Below, piece by piece: positions 33,560 to 42,502 of a DNA stretch of 64,000 nucleotides; within the stretch, counting starts at the first letter, position 1; every line of letters starts with the position of its first letter. This DNA comes from UBA1563 sp041671545. Its GTDB lineage: Bacteria > Bacteroidota > Ignavibacteria > Ignavibacteriales > Ignavibacteriaceae. The stretch is from contig JBAZBI010000002.1 of NCBI GenBank assembly GCA_041671545.1, positions 496,001 through 560,000 on the forward strand, read 5' to 3'. The notes beneath the pieces were generated by a model. The model did no database searches. It saw only the letters and a list, made by a program, of their open reading frames with translations, and was not told the DNA's origin. The position numbers and the translations under genes were made by a program.

Positions 33560-34565
33560 GTTCTCGTAAATAATGACTAATAGTTTAATTTTCACACCCC
33601 AGTAACATAATTAGGGTTTTTCTGCACAATTCTTATTTTAACTTTTTTCATGAGTACGATTTTTGTTTTCGGGACTTCTTTTTGTCCTTCAATTTCTACT
33701 TCGCTTAACAATTGGTTTACAACTTCCTCAACTGATTTTTTCTAGCCCTTGTTCTATCACTGCATCAAGCTTTGATCTTCTATTAATTCGTATCTCGAAA
33801 TCGTTTTATAAAAATCAATTCTGCTTCACTCCATTGATAAAATCCAATCTACTGATTCTAATGTTTTGAGACTTTTTCTTGCACAGAAATTTCAACTGCT
33901 GCTTATCTACTTCCTTAGAGCTATTGCGTAATAGAGATGAATGGGGTTTCTAAGGGTCATTGCCCTTCATTCCTTTAATGTCTTGTAATACAGACGTTCC
34001 TGCACCAACTCTGTTTTCCCGAAGAGGGTTAATAATCATATCTCTTTCGATCAAGTTCTGTCTTCAAATTCTACGAACTCTTTTTGTGGGAGAAAATCAA
34101 ATTTTCACTCAACCGCACATTCGTAAACACAATAAAAATTACCAACTGCTAATCACTTCCCCGGCACTTTTTATCGCATTTACTTCACGACTGAAAATCA
34201 AGCACAGTCCCTACAAAAAGTGTTCTAAATTTATTGACTGACTTGAAAAAATCGAAAGTGAATCGCAGTTTAACCCTCAACCGCTTCGATACCATTCATT
34301 TGTTGGTGTTTACGGTACATCCAACGCAACAAGACATAAGGAATCTTCATTACATTCTTTGACCTGAAAACCTCCCTCATTTTTCTCTATTCCGAATTTT
34401 ACAATAGCAAAAGCGAATCAGTAGAACGAACGGCAACGCAGTTGAAATTTTAATCCTCCTTGAAAAATGTACTCCTCAAAACCGGTTCCTCATTCGGACA
34501 TAAATACAATCTCAAACAATAATTAAAAAGTAATCACAATAAAATTCTGAATACAAGGAACAGCA
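33560..34565. other. Gene-poor, eroding interval of mobile element
   Basis: About 1.0 kb holds no intact gene. On the minus strand 33592..33805 encodes the remains of a small gene (separate entry). The rest shows short accidental frames without RBS, broken by stops, and no clear repeats. It looks like decayed element DNA. Confidence 0.5.
33592..33805 (-). pseudogene. Remnant of a small gene, frameshifted
   Basis: Two overlapping minus-strand frames join as NDFEIRINRRSKLDAVIEQG, then LEK and VEEVVNQLLSEVEIEGQKEV, and then KIRIVQKNPNYVTGV, ending at TGA 33594..33592. A shift occurs in an A6 run near 33745. A neighbouring frame upstream reads FYQWSEAELIFIKRFRDTN, as if the gene once extended further. 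There is no start with RBS. The content looks like a basic DNA-binding accessory protein; the family is not recognised. Confidence 0.25.
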
Positions 34566-34823
34566 ATGAAAAAGTCACTTAAAAATCAAACTGCATTGAT
34601 CGATAAAACAATTCGCCGGGGCGAATCAAAGACTAAAACATTAAACAACGATACTCTTGAAATCGAAAGAGCCCCTCTTTTTGATTTCATCAAGAATCAA
34701 CTTGGAGGAATTGAATTAACACCGGAACAAATGAAAGAACTTGAACCGGAAAGACCAACGATCAATTACTCAATGTTCACTTTCAACCCAGATGAAGAAA
34801 ATGAATACGAATACAATTTTTAA
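34566..34823 (+). CDS. Small hypothetical protein (85 aa)
   Basis: An 85-residue cytosolic protein, not recognised. It is basic at the start (MKKSLKNQTALIDKTIRRGE) and acidic at the end (NPDEENEYEYNF). AAGGAA precedes ATG and it lies 18 bases upstream of the RadC-like gene, so it is probably the first gene of a RadC-ArdC unit. Confidence 0.55.
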   Translation: MKKSLKNQTALIDKTIRRGESKTKTLNNDTLEIERAPLFDFIKNQLGGIELTPEQMKELEPERPTINYSMFTFNPDEENEYEYNF

Positions 34824-34841
34824 ACTTAAAAGGCAAATACA

Positions 34842-35300
34842 ATGACTAATCCTAAATCAATTAAAACCATCTCTTGGAAGTTTAGAGACATTCAAGAAAG
34901 TTATCCCGAACTGGCAGACTGCCAGAAGAAAATTACTTCACCGGAAGACGTTTACGCCCAATTCTCTTTTCTTTTTAGAAATGAAGTCAAGGAGAAGTTT
35001 GTAGTCTTTTGGCTCAACTCTCAGAACAGAGTGATCGGGTTTGAAGTAGTCTCTGAGGGAACGCTTGATTCTTCCGTAGTGCATCCAAGAGAAGTTTTCA
35101 GAGGAGCAATAGTCGCAACCTGCAGAAATATCATCATTGCCCACAATCACCCTTCGGGAAACCTTGAACCAAGCAACGAAGATATTTCAATCACTAAGAA
35201 ATTAGTTGAAACCGGAAAGATCATCGAGATCAATGTCTTCGACCATATCATTTTTACAAATTCGGGTTACACCTCTTTTGTTGAAAAACGATTGATGTAA
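34842..35300 (+). CDS. Short RadC-family (JAB/MPN) protein
   Basis: A 152-residue protein with only the RadC MPN/JAMM domain: IVATCRNIIIAHNHPSGNLE (about 90-109) and SNEDISITKKLVETGKIIEI. The zinc motif H-x-H-P-x6-S-x2-D is complete. The N-terminal helix-hairpin-helix of chromosomal RadC is absent, as usual for the plasmid and element-borne form. The role in DNA metabolism of the element is unclear. A rho-independent terminator lies at 35318..35347. Confidence 0.88.
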   Translation: MTNPKSIKTISWKFRDIQESYPELADCQKKITSPEDVYAQFSFLFRNEVKEKFVVFWLNSQNRVIGFEVVSEGTLDSSVVHPREVFRGAIVATCRNIIIAHNHPSGNLEPSNEDISITKKLVETGKIIEINVFDHIIFTNSGYTSFVEKRLM

Positions 35301-35317
35301 TCGCAAAAAATAATTAA

Positions 35318-35347
35318 GCCGGAAGTTTTATCACTTCCGGTTTAATT
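35318..35347 (+). terminator. Rho-independent terminator after RadC-like gene
   Basis: Stem CCGGAAG (35319..35325)/CTTCCGG (35334..35340) with an 8-base loop, extended by weak pairs and followed by TTTAATTT. It lies 18 bases after the RadC stop. Confidence 0.75.
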
Positions 35348-35405
35348 TCAATCACTTTCATTTTAACACAAATCTAACTTCAATTAATTACAAAGGAACA
35401 ATATC

Positions 35406-36263
35406 ATGAACTACTCAGAATTCTCTCAAAACATTTCAAATAAGATCATTTCAATTTTAGAGACCGGAAAGCTTTCCTGGAGACAATCTTGGAAGGTTTC
35501 GCTTCCTCATAATTTTGTCAGTAAGCGCCGATACGGTGGTATGAACCTTTTCAGCTTGTTTGGGAAAATGATTGACAACAACTTCACGAATCCCGGATTT
35601 TTAACCTTCTTACAAGCTTCTCAAAAAGGATTGAAGATCAACAAGGGAAGCAAAGGAAGTCAAGTCATCTTTTGGAAAACGGATCAAGTTTCGGAAGTAA
35701 ATGTTAATACTGAAGAAATTGAATCAAGAAGACGGATGATAGCGAAGTTCTATTATGTTTTCAATATCTCTCAAACGGATTACACCGGTGAACCGGAAGT
35801 GCCAATCCATGAAGCTGCTCAGTCTTTACTTGATTCGATCATCATTGAAAAGAATATCATAACTTCATTCCATCCGGTTAAAGCTTCGTACCGCCCAAGT
35901 CTGCATGATATTATCATGCCGGATATGAAACAGTTCACTTCACCGGAGGAATATTATTCAACTTTCTTCCATGAAATAATTCATTGGAGTGGAAAGGAAA
36001 TGAATAGAGAACTGAATGCAGATAATAAAACCATCGCTTACGCAAAAGAGGAACTGATCGCAGAGTTCGGATCAAGTTTTCTTTGCGCTCTTTGCGGAAT
36101 TGAAAATACGTTGGAGAATTCCGTAGCGTACATCCAAGACTGGATCGAGTATGCGAAACTTGATAAGACGTTCATTCCGGGGGCAATTACCTCAGCTTCT
36201 AAAGCGGTTGAGTTCTTAACGAAAAATTATTTCGAGGCTAAAGAACTTAAAGAAGCTGCTTAA
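35406..36263 (+). CDS. ArdC-family antirestriction protein
   Basis: A 285-residue protein in two parts. The N-terminal ArdC single-strand-DNA-binding domain is about 1-130 (LSWRQSWKVSLPHNFVSKRR, GMNLFSLFG). The C-terminal zincin-like metallopeptidase has TFFHEIIHWSGKEM (HExxH, about 193-197) and the downstream ligand Glu in KEELIAEFGS. Such proteins shield incoming element DNA from host restriction. AAAGGAA lies before ATG. A terminator lies at 36282..36308. Confidence 0.9.
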   Translation: MNYSEFSQNISNKIISILETGKLSWRQSWKVSLPHNFVSKRRYGGMNLFSLFGKMIDNNFTNPGFLTFLQASQKGLKINKGSKGSQVIFWKTDQVSEVNVNTEEIESRRRMIAKFYYVFNISQTDYTGEPEVPIHEAAQSLLDSIIIEKNIITSFHPVKASYRPSLHDIIMPDMKQFTSPEEYYSTFFHEIIHWSGKEMNRELNADNKTIAYAKEELIAEFGSSFLCALCGIENTLENSVAYIQDWIEYAKLDKTFIPGAITSASKAVEFLTKNYFEAKELKEAA

Positions 36264-36281
36264 TTATTTAATATCATTTCG

Positions 36282-36308
36282 CTTCCCTCTTAAATTGAGG
36301 GAAGTTTT
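36282..36308 (+). terminator. Rho-independent terminator after ardC
   Basis: Perfect stem CTTCCCTC (36282..36289)/GAGGGAAG (36297..36304) with a 7-base loop, followed by TTTT. It lies 18 bases after the antirestriction stop codon. Confidence 0.85.
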
Positions 36309-36580
36309 ATTATCAAAACTAAAATATTGAACCTATTTAAAAGTCATCCTTGCTTTATTTTGATAAATATTTTTCATAGGTTTCATATATTAAAAGTTCA
36401 AAGCCGATAAAAAACTTAATTACAAAGTCCATCAAGTTTAACGGTACGGCATCCAGAAACTTTACTTGTTGGAGTGTTCATTAAAATAATGTTTGGTAGA
36501 ATTGAAGGAGTTTCTGAAAAGTCCCTACCTAGTCCCTACTTTAAACCTCGAAATAATCGGGATTCTCGGAAAGGTTTAAA

Positions 36581-36613
36581 ACAAAAAACCCCGAAAACGT
36601 TTAATTTTCGAGG
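36581..36613 (-). terminator. Rho-independent terminator after tRNA-Thr
   Basis: On the minus strand the stem is CCTCGAAAA (36613..36605)/TTTTCGGGG (36597..36589), one G-U pair, 7-base loop, followed by TTTTTTG. It begins 9 bases after the tRNA 3' end. Confidence 0.8.
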
Positions 36614-36621
36614 CTTTTTCG

Positions 36622-36694
36622 AGCTGGAAATGGGACTCGAACCCGCAACCTGCTGATTACAAATCAGCTGCTCTGCCAATTGAGCTATTCCAGC
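36622..36694 (-). tRNA. trnT: tRNA-Thr (anticodon TGT)
   Basis: A 73-base cloverleaf read on the minus strand. The acceptor is GCTGGAA/TTCCAGC, the D-arm GCTCAATTGGCAGAGC, the anticodon arm CTGATTTGTAATCAG with anticodon TGT, and the T-arm GCGGGTTCGAGTCCCAT; the CCA end is not encoded. It decodes ACA/ACG. The mobile element lies on the side of its 3' end, the usual target side for tyrosine recombinases. Confidence 0.95.
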
Positions 36695-36748
36695 AATAAT
36701 TTTTTAGTACACAAAATTAAGGGTATTTCGCCTGTCTTCCAAATATTT

Positions 36749-38023
36749 TTACCTATCGCCCTCTTCTTCTTGCGGAATAATCGAAATTTTAAACTGCACC
36801 ATCTTTTGTTTTACTTTTTTTATCAATTCAAACGTGATGTTTCGGTATTGAAAAACTTCTCCCGTATTTAGGATTTTTCCAGTGTGGAAGGCAACGAATC
36901 CGGCAATTGTTGTGTATTCATCAGAATAAGCCAAAGACTGATTGAAAATTTCGTTGAAATCTTCAACATCAATAGAACCCAAAACCAAGAAGTTACCGTC
37001 GGGCAATTTCGAATATTCATCTGAAACATTTTTCCCTTCACTGGAAAGCTCACCCACGATCTCACTCAAAATATCTTCAATCGTTAAAACTCCTTCGGTA
37101 CCTCCGTATTCGTCTGTTACAATTGATATTCGCTCACTCCTTTTTTGCATCTCTTTCATAATCTCAGAAATCAACTTTGTTTCGGGAACGAAATAAACCG
37201 GACGGATCAAACTCTTAATTACAATATTTTTCTTTTCGACAAAAGACCGCATCAAATCTTTGGTATGAATGATGCCAATGATGTTGTCTAAAGAATCCTG
37301 AAAAATTGGAACAAGGGTGTGTCCCGTTTGAAAAATTTCTTTTACCATCGCATCGTTATCGTCAGTTAATTCTATCGCAACCATTTCTGTTCTGGGAACC
37401 ATCACTTCATTGGCTTTAAGATCCGTAAACTCAAATACATTTTCAATTATCTGATGTTCGGCTTCATCAATTGCACCAGATTTTACGCCCTCGGAAATGA
37501 GTACTCGAATTTCATCTTCCGACGCGTGACCGTGCGAAAACCTTCCTTTTGTCTTTAACGGAAGAAGAATTGAATCTGTAAGAAAAAGTAGAATTTTTAT
37601 GGGAATTTTAAATAGCTTTAAGATGAGGGTGAATAACGAAACAATTTTCGGAGCGATGGCCTCTGCATATTTTGCCCCGATCGCTTTTGGAACAAGAACA
37701 ACAAATATCCAATGACACAGAGCAAGCAGCAATAAACTCGCAAGAATAAAACTGATTTTTATCGATGTTACAAAAGAAACAAACGAAGCGTCAACCGTAG
37801 TATCGATATAAAAAAAGACGAGGAACGCCACCACCAACAAACTGAAGGAAGCTTCAATTTCAATAAGTCCATAGATATCATCAATGTTTTGCTGAAGCGC
37901 TTTAATTTTGCGGTTTAATTTATTGCTCTCGTTTTCATCCACACTATATCTGATAATGGCGACTCCCGACATTGTTAGCAAAGCGGCGCAGCAAAATATT
38001 AAAAGTATTAAAAAACCGGTCAT
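36749..38023 (-). CDS. CNNM/CorC-type membrane protein with CBS pair
   Basis: A 424-residue protein of the CNNM/HlyC-CorC group. An N-terminal DUF21 domain with four hydrophobic segments (about 1-165) is followed by a CBS pair (about 185-310; VMVPRTEMVAIEL, DNIIGIIHTKDLM, ISIVTDEYGGTEGVLTIEDI) and a C-terminal transporter-associated domain (about 325-415). Related proteins export Mg2+ or Co2+. ATG 38023 is chosen over TTG 38062, since DUF21 proteins begin directly at the first membrane segment. Ends 55 bases before tRNA-Thr. Confidence 0.9.
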   Translation of the reverse strand: MTGFLILLIFCCAALLTMSGVAIIRYSVDENESNKLNRKIKALQQNIDDIYGLIEIEASFSLLVVAFLVFFYIDTTVDASFVSFVTSIKISFILASLLLLALCHWIFVVLVPKAIGAKYAEAIAPKIVSLFTLILKLFKIPIKILLFLTDSILLPLKTKGRFSHGHASEDEIRVLISEGVKSGAIDEAEHQIIENVFEFTDLKANEVMVPRTEMVAIELTDDNDAMVKEIFQTGHTLVPIFQDSLDNIIGIIHTKDLMRSFVEKKNIVIKSLIRPVYFVPETKLISEIMKEMQKRSERISIVTDEYGGTEGVLTIEDILSEIVGELSSEGKNVSDEYSKLPDGNFLVLGSIDVEDFNEIFNQSLAYSDEYTTIAGFVAFHTGKILNTGEVFQYRNITFELIKKVKQKMVQFKISIIPQEEEGDR

Positions 38024-38149
38024 AACTCTTGTTAACTCATCCTTTGTTAATTTTATAGGCAAAAATAAGAAGCAAAACCTTCGCTAAAAAATCTTTACCA
38101 GGATAATTCCCCAACTATCCTTATTTTCAGTTATAAAATAGAAAAGATT

Positions 38150-38488
38150 ATGAAACCAACATCAATTAAAGTTGAAAAAGAAGTGATTTCAATCCTTTGG
38201 CGGGATTCGAATGAAAGCCGGATTGAACTCCGTTACTTGCGTGAAGAGTGTCCCTGCGCCGGATGCAAAGGAGAAACAATTTTACTCCACAGTTACCGCC
38301 CCCCAAAATTGCCAATCGCGCATCCCGATATGTACACGATCAAAAATTTAAAAATGGTTGGAGAATACGCCGTGCAGATTTGGTGGAAGGATGGCCACGA
38401 TACCGGAATGTATACATGGGAATACCTGAAAAAATTAGCCGCGGAACAAGCAAGCGGAACAAAACAAAATTACGAACCCCTCTTATGA
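38150..38488 (+). CDS. DUF971 (GBBH-like N-terminal) protein
   Basis: A 112-residue protein with the gamma-butyrobetaine-hydroxylase-like N-terminal fold: NESRIELRYLREECPCAGCK (about 23-42) with Cys ligands CPCAGC, and YAVQIWWKDGHDTGMYTWEY (about 72-91). The domain is linked to Fe-S and Mrp proteins in bacteria. It overlaps the methyltransferase gene by 4 bases (ATGA), so the two are coupled. Its own function is unknown. Confidence 0.9.
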   Translation: MKPTSIKVEKEVISILWRDSNESRIELRYLREECPCAGCKGETILLHSYRPPKLPIAHPDMYTIKNLKMVGEYAVQIWWKDGHDTGMYTWEYLKKLAAEQASGTKQNYEPLL

Positions 38489-39237
38489 TCTCTCAAACGA
38501 AATTAAAACATTATAGTTCCCTGCTACAAAAAAAATTCAGACAAGAAGAAAAGAAATTTCTTGTTGAAGGAAAGAAACTTGTAGAAGAAGGGATTCAACA
38601 AACTCGATACAAGTGCGAAGTAATTTTTATAACGAATGAATTTAATGAAAAGAACGAAGCGTTTGTCTTTTCTTTGTTGAAAGATTTTCCTGTTGAAATT
38701 ATCCGCAACATTGATTTTAAGCGCCTCTGCGACACCCAACAACCACAAGGAATCGTCGCGGTTTTTCAATTCCCGCATAATGAAGAACAACCTAAATTGC
38801 TTTCACGTAAAATTGTTTACATGGAAAATATTGCTGATCCCGGAAATTTGGGAACGATCATCCGCACTTGCGATTGGTTTGGGTTCGGACAAATTTTGTT
38901 AAGTAAAAACTGTGTGGAGTTGTTCAATCCAAAAGTTATACGGGCAAGCATGGGTTCAATATTTCATCTTTCCGTTTCTGAAAACGTCGAACTTCCGTTT
39001 CTTACAAATCTAAAAAAACTTGGATTTGAAATTTTGTGCAGCGATCTGGAAGGAAAAGTCTTTTCTGAAGTTGAAAAACCGGAAAAACTAATTCTCTGTT
39101 TAAGCAGCGAGTCGGATGGTCCATCTTCAGAATTAATTTCCGCTGCTGATTATAAAATTACTATTCCTAAAATTGGAAATGCCGAATCACTTAATGTGGC
39201 TTCGGCATCTGCAATTCTACTTAATTATTTTGCTTAA
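38485..39237 (+). CDS. TrmH/SpoU-family RNA 2'-O-methyltransferase
   Basis: A 250-residue SPOUT methyltransferase. The N-terminal RNA-binding domain is about 1-95 (KFRQEEKKFLVEGKKLVEEG), and the trefoil-knot domain about 105-250 has YMENIADPGNLGTIIRTCDW, NCVELFNPKVIRASMGSIFH and the closing IPKIGNAESLNVASASAILL. This is the rRNA/tRNA ribose methyltransferase type. A frame open from 38248 exists, but ATG 38485 overlapping the DUF971 stop is the natural start. Confidence 0.93.
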   Translation: MISQTKLKHYSSLLQKKFRQEEKKFLVEGKKLVEEGIQQTRYKCEVIFITNEFNEKNEAFVFSLLKDFPVEIIRNIDFKRLCDTQQPQGIVAVFQFPHNEEQPKLLSRKIVYMENIADPGNLGTIIRTCDWFGFGQILLSKNCVELFNPKVIRASMGSIFHLSVSENVELPFLTNLKKLGFEILCSDLEGKVFSEVEKPEKLILCLSSESDGPSSELISAADYKITIPKIGNAESLNVASASAILLNYFA

Positions 39238-39241
39238 AATT

Positions 39242-40678
39242 TTAACGGACAATTCCCGAAAAAGAATATTTCGTTCCTCCGTTAGGACCAGTTGTTTTGA
39301 TAGAAACACTGACACTTCTCGGGACTTCTAACGTATCGGTATCGGTAATCGAAAAAGAAAATTGAGTCCACCCTCTACTTTGAGTATCCGGCAAATTCAT
39401 CGAAACATCTCCACGACCTTTTACATTGTCTCCATCAACTTCAACGGTTATTGACTGTCCGCTTGATAAGGGATTATCGTACTGATCCTTAACTTCATAA
39501 TTGAAAAATTCTGTTCCTCTATTAGGAATATCAAAACTGCTGGGAGTACACGTAATATATGGCGAACCGGAGAATAGAATTGGAATTGTATGTGTTACCA
39601 GATTAAAATTTTCATCAGATGAAGTTGCTGTGATACGCGCAAAACCAGGACCCAAAATGGCATCAATTGGTTCCGGTGCAGCAGAGATTAGATCAACAGT
39701 TGCTCGTCCGTGGTCGTCTGTATTCGCTGAACCTACAATTATTCCGCCGGTTGTAGTAAAATAAACCGGAGTATTCGGACGCGCAGGATTTGCATATTTA
39801 TCTCCTACAAAAGCGGTAATTTTATCGATTACTCCGTAAACAACTAATCCGGGAATGTTCACATACTGAGGTCCGGTAGAAAAATGTGTTTGATCCGGCA
39901 AACCACCGTGTATTGCGTACGTAACCGGAATTGAAGTAACTTTATTAGAGCCAACTAAAATATTTGCTATTATCTGTACAGTTCCTGCTTTTGTTCCGCT
40001 TGTAAGAAAAACCGAAGCTTGACCGTTAGCATCTGTGTAAGAAGAATCCGGGCTTAAAAATTCTCCGCCGCCCGGTCCAAACCCAATAGTAAATTTTACA
40101 GCAACTGAATTGGCAAAATCAATTGCCTTGCCCAAAGAGTCGATCACTTGAAAAGTGATTTTACCCGACTCGGGCGCTCCGCTTTCTTTTACGCCAAGGC
40201 TTAAAGACGATTGAGAAGTTAAGAAGATTGCAACCGGGGGTCCACTTTTACCTGATGAATTTGAGTTCGATTTTAATTTTATCGTTGGAGTTTTATTGTC
40301 TCCGGGCGAATAGACCTCTGACGAGACTGTTAGTGTGTATCCAAACTTAATAACTGAGATTATTACAGTATCTGCAGCATCCAAAGTAAAACTTGCGGCA
40401 AACTTACCATAAGTATCGGTTAAAGTGACGATTTCCGTACCATAATTAATCCGTACAATAGCGCTATCAACTGCTATTTGGGTTACAGAATCTATTACTG
40501 TTCCATTTATAGTTACAATCGAATTTTGGTTCTGCTGTCCGCCACCTGTGGATCCATCAATTACCGGAGAATTTGGAGACTGACAACTGACGACAAAAAG
40601 TGAAAGAAGAAAAACAAGAGTGGCAAAAGAAATAATTTTCTTTCGAAACTGATGTTTGGAAGTCATAAAGTGATTCAT
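39242..40678 (-). CDS. Lipoprotein with regulatory-like and Ig-like (Big_1) domains
   Basis: A 478-residue surface lipoprotein. The signal ends in the lipobox LFVVSC (Cys about 32). A Gly/Gln/Asn-rich linker follows, then a carboxypeptidase-regulatory-like domain (about 53-130, ITVNGTVIDSVTQI form) and Ig-like repeats of the invasin Big_1 type (about 150-265, 270-385, 385-478; phrases DANGQASVFLTSGTKAGTVQ and DDHGRATVDL). It probably sits on the outer membrane and may stick or stiffen the surface (inference). It ends convergently with the RNA methyltransferase. Confidence 0.85.
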   Translation of the reverse strand: MNHFMTSKHQFRKKIISFATLVFLLSLFVVSCQSPNSPVIDGSTGGGQQNQNSIVTINGTVIDSVTQIAVDSAIVRINYGTEIVTLTDTYGKFAASFTLDAADTVIISVIKFGYTLTVSSEVYSPGDNKTPTIKLKSNSNSSGKSGPPVAIFLTSQSSLSLGVKESGAPESGKITFQVIDSLGKAIDFANSVAVKFTIGFGPGGGEFLSPDSSYTDANGQASVFLTSGTKAGTVQIIANILVGSNKVTSIPVTYAIHGGLPDQTHFSTGPQYVNIPGLVVYGVIDKITAFVGDKYANPARPNTPVYFTTTGGIIVGSANTDDHGRATVDLISAAPEPIDAILGPGFARITATSSDENFNLVTHTIPILFSGSPYITCTPSSFDIPNRGTEFFNYEVKDQYDNPLSSGQSITVEVDGDNVKGRGDVSMNLPDTQSRGWTQFSFSITDTDTLEVPRSVSVSIKTTGPNGGTKYSFSGIVR

Positions 40679-40799
40679 TTTTAAACCTTGTGAAAACTAC
40701 AGTTGTAACTTATGTTCCGCAGGCTTTATAGTCAAGTAGTTTGAAAAATGAAATCTATTTCAATTAGTTAAATCTTCTTGCAAATAATTAACTTTCTTC

Positions 40800-40829
40800 T
40801 TGTTTTTTTGACTGAAAAAAATATCTTTG
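40800..40829 (+). promoter_or_regulatory. Bacteroidota-type promoter of the dap operon
   Basis: TTG (40800..40802), then 19 bases, then TATCTTTG (40822..40829), fitting the -33 TTTG/-7 TANNTTTG promoter of Bacteroidota. The leader would be about 55 bases before ATG 40893. No riboswitch-like fold was recognised in it. Confidence 0.55.
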
Positions 40830-40892
40830 CAACCGTAGTTTCTGTAGCTTCCTTAGCCCGAATTTTTAATTATTAACGAATGAGAAAAAACC

Positions 40893-41771
40893 ATGTTTGA
40901 AGGAGTTGGAACGGCTCTTGCGACCCCGTTTAATGAAGATTTTTCAATTGATTATGAGTCGTACAAAAAACTGATCCGCCGCCAAATTGAAGGTGGAGTT
41001 GATTACTTAATTGTACTTGGAACAACCGGAGAATCACCTGTAATTGATGAGTACGAGAGAGAAAAATTAATTGAAACCGCAATGGAAGCTGCCGATAGCA
41101 AACTCAAAATTGTCATCGGAACGGGATCTAACGATACGAATAAAGTAGTTAAGCTGAATGCCATCGCAGAAAAGTATAAATCCGACGCCGTGCTTATCGT
41201 TAATCCTTATTACAATAAAGGAACGCAAAGCAGTTTGGTTCAGCATTACAAATATATTTCCGAACGAACTTCTCTTCCGATTATTTTGTACAACGTTCCT
41301 TCGCGCACAGGCATGAATTTACTGCCGGAAACTGCAATCAAGATAAATGAATCATGTAAAAATGTTGTCGCAATTAAAGAAGCCAGCGGAGACATTTCTC
41401 AGATTGCGCGGCTGTTTGCAATGAAACAACAATCATTTGAAGTTATTTCCGGCAACGATGATCAGACAATTCCCATTATGGCTCTGGGCGGCGTTGGAGT
41501 AATTTCTGTTTATTCAAACGCTTTTCCGAAAGAATTGAAAGAAATTACTACAGCGATGCAGAAAAATGATTTGCAAAAAGCGCAGGCATTAAATCAGAAA
41601 TATTTAAAAATGATAAATCTACTTTTTGAAGAAACCAGTCCTTCGCCATTAAAATTTGTGTTGAGTAAAATGGGAATTTGCAAAAATATTTTGCGCATGC
41701 CGCTGGCACCGGTTTCTGAACTCACAGAAAATCTTTTATTGAAAGAGTTAGAGAACTATGGGAAATATTAA
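40893..41771 (+). CDS. dapA: 4-hydroxy-tetrahydrodipicolinate synthase
   Basis: The first committed step of lysine and peptidoglycan-precursor synthesis: pyruvate plus aspartate semialdehyde. The 292-residue TIM barrel has LGTTGESP (42-49), the catalytic Tyr133 in YNVPSRTG and the Schiff-base Lys162 in AIKEASGD. It overlaps dapB by 14 bases. It opens a six-gene lysine operon. Confidence 0.97.
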   Translation: MFEGVGTALATPFNEDFSIDYESYKKLIRRQIEGGVDYLIVLGTTGESPVIDEYEREKLIETAMEAADSKLKIVIGTGSNDTNKVVKLNAIAEKYKSDAVLIVNPYYNKGTQSSLVQHYKYISERTSLPIILYNVPSRTGMNLLPETAIKINESCKNVVAIKEASGDISQIARLFAMKQQSFEVISGNDDQTIPIMALGGVGVISVYSNAFPKELKEITTAMQKNDLQKAQALNQKYLKMINLLFEETSPSPLKFVLSKMGICKNILRMPLAPVSELTENLLLKELENYGKY

Positions 41772-42423
41772 TTACGGACTTCTCGGCTCAACCGGAAAAC
41801 TTGGCAAAGAAGTACAAAATGTTTTTGCAGAACAGCAATCCCAACTTGTGTTTGAGCTTTCGTTAGAAGGCGAAACGCAGAAAAACATTCCTCAAATTTT
41901 AATCGATTGTTCACTGCCGGAGAATTTTGAAAACACAATTGCGCTGGCAAAAAAATTTAATTGCCCGTTAATTATTGCAACAACGGGATTAACTTCCGTG
42001 CAAGTGGAAACCTTGAAAACATTGGCTGAAACCGTTCCCGTTGTGCAAAGTTATAACTACTCGCTCGGTATCCAGATTTTGTTGAAGCTTACAAAAGAAG
42101 TGCAAAAATATGTTAACGATTGGGACATTGAAATTTCAGAAACGCACCATCGATTTAAAAAAGATAAACCATCCGGTACGGCAATAATGATCCGTAACGC
42201 GGTGGAAAAAGAAAATGTAAATGTTTCTTCTCTTCGTTTGGGTAATGTTTTCGGCGAACACACAATAAGTTTTGGCGGACTCGGCGAAGTGCTTTCAATT
42301 TCTCATTCTGCTTCTTCGCGCAGAACTTTTGCAGAAGGAATTTTTCGATCAGCCTTATTTCTTCTGAAAAAGAAAAATGGATTTTATTCTTTCACCGATG
42401 TAATAAACGAGAATAGTCATTAG
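41758..42423 (+). CDS. dapB: 4-hydroxy-tetrahydrodipicolinate reductase
   Basis: Second step of the lysine pathway, NAD(P)H-dependent. It is a 221-residue protein, shorter than the usual 240-270, with a Rossmann start NYGLLGSTGKLGKEV and the catalytic segment ISETHHRFKKDKPSGTA (about 127-143). The N-terminal GSTGKLG replaces the usual GxxGRMG. The overlap with dapA marks translational coupling. Confidence 0.94.
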   Translation: MGNINYGLLGSTGKLGKEVQNVFAEQQSQLVFELSLEGETQKNIPQILIDCSLPENFENTIALAKKFNCPLIIATTGLTSVQVETLKTLAETVPVVQSYNYSLGIQILLKLTKEVQKYVNDWDIEISETHHRFKKDKPSGTAIMIRNAVEKENVNVSSLRLGNVFGEHTISFGGLGEVLSISHSASSRRTFAEGIFRSALFLLKKKNGFYSFTDVINENSH

Positions 42424-42429
42424 TCAAAA

Positions 42430-42478
42430 GTCATTGGTCATCTTAAAAAGAAATGACCGCTGACTACTGACCAATGAC
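42430..42478. repeat. Palindromic repeat between dapB and dapH
   Basis: Perfect 11-base arms GTCATTGGTCA (42430..42440) and TGACCAATGAC (42468..42478) around a 27-base centre that includes a second dyad (GGTCAT/ATGACC). There is no T-run. It is probably a dispersed intergenic hairpin which could temper transcription or stabilise mRNA. Confidence 0.65.
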
Positions 42479-42502
42479 AAAAAACTATATAAGAGGACAA
42501 CC

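Larger units (their letters stand above)
36264..36621. other. Right flank of mobile element up to tRNA-Thr
   Basis: No gene is seen in these 358 bases. They hold the ArdC terminator, a direct repeat AGTCCCTAC (36522..36530 and 36531..36539 region), a 9-base inverted repeat TTTAAACCT/AGGTTTAAA (36540..36548 and 36572..36580) and the tRNA terminator. This is the expected junction zone for insertion at the tRNA 3' end, but no second copy of the tRNA tail was seen near 24.7-25.1 kb, so the exact end is not fixed. Confidence 0.45.

Noticed and set aside
33663..34241. Plus-strand frames of 68 and 93 codons
   Set aside because: No RBS, no recognisable composition, and they lie in an eroding interval; likely chance.
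38248..38484. Long N-terminal extension of the RNA methyltransferase frame
   Set aside because: It overlaps the DUF971 gene in another frame; the ATGA junction at 38485 gives the natural start.
40679..40892. Lysine riboswitch before dapA
   Set aside because: The leader from the likely start point is only about 55 bases and no long conserved fold is visible.
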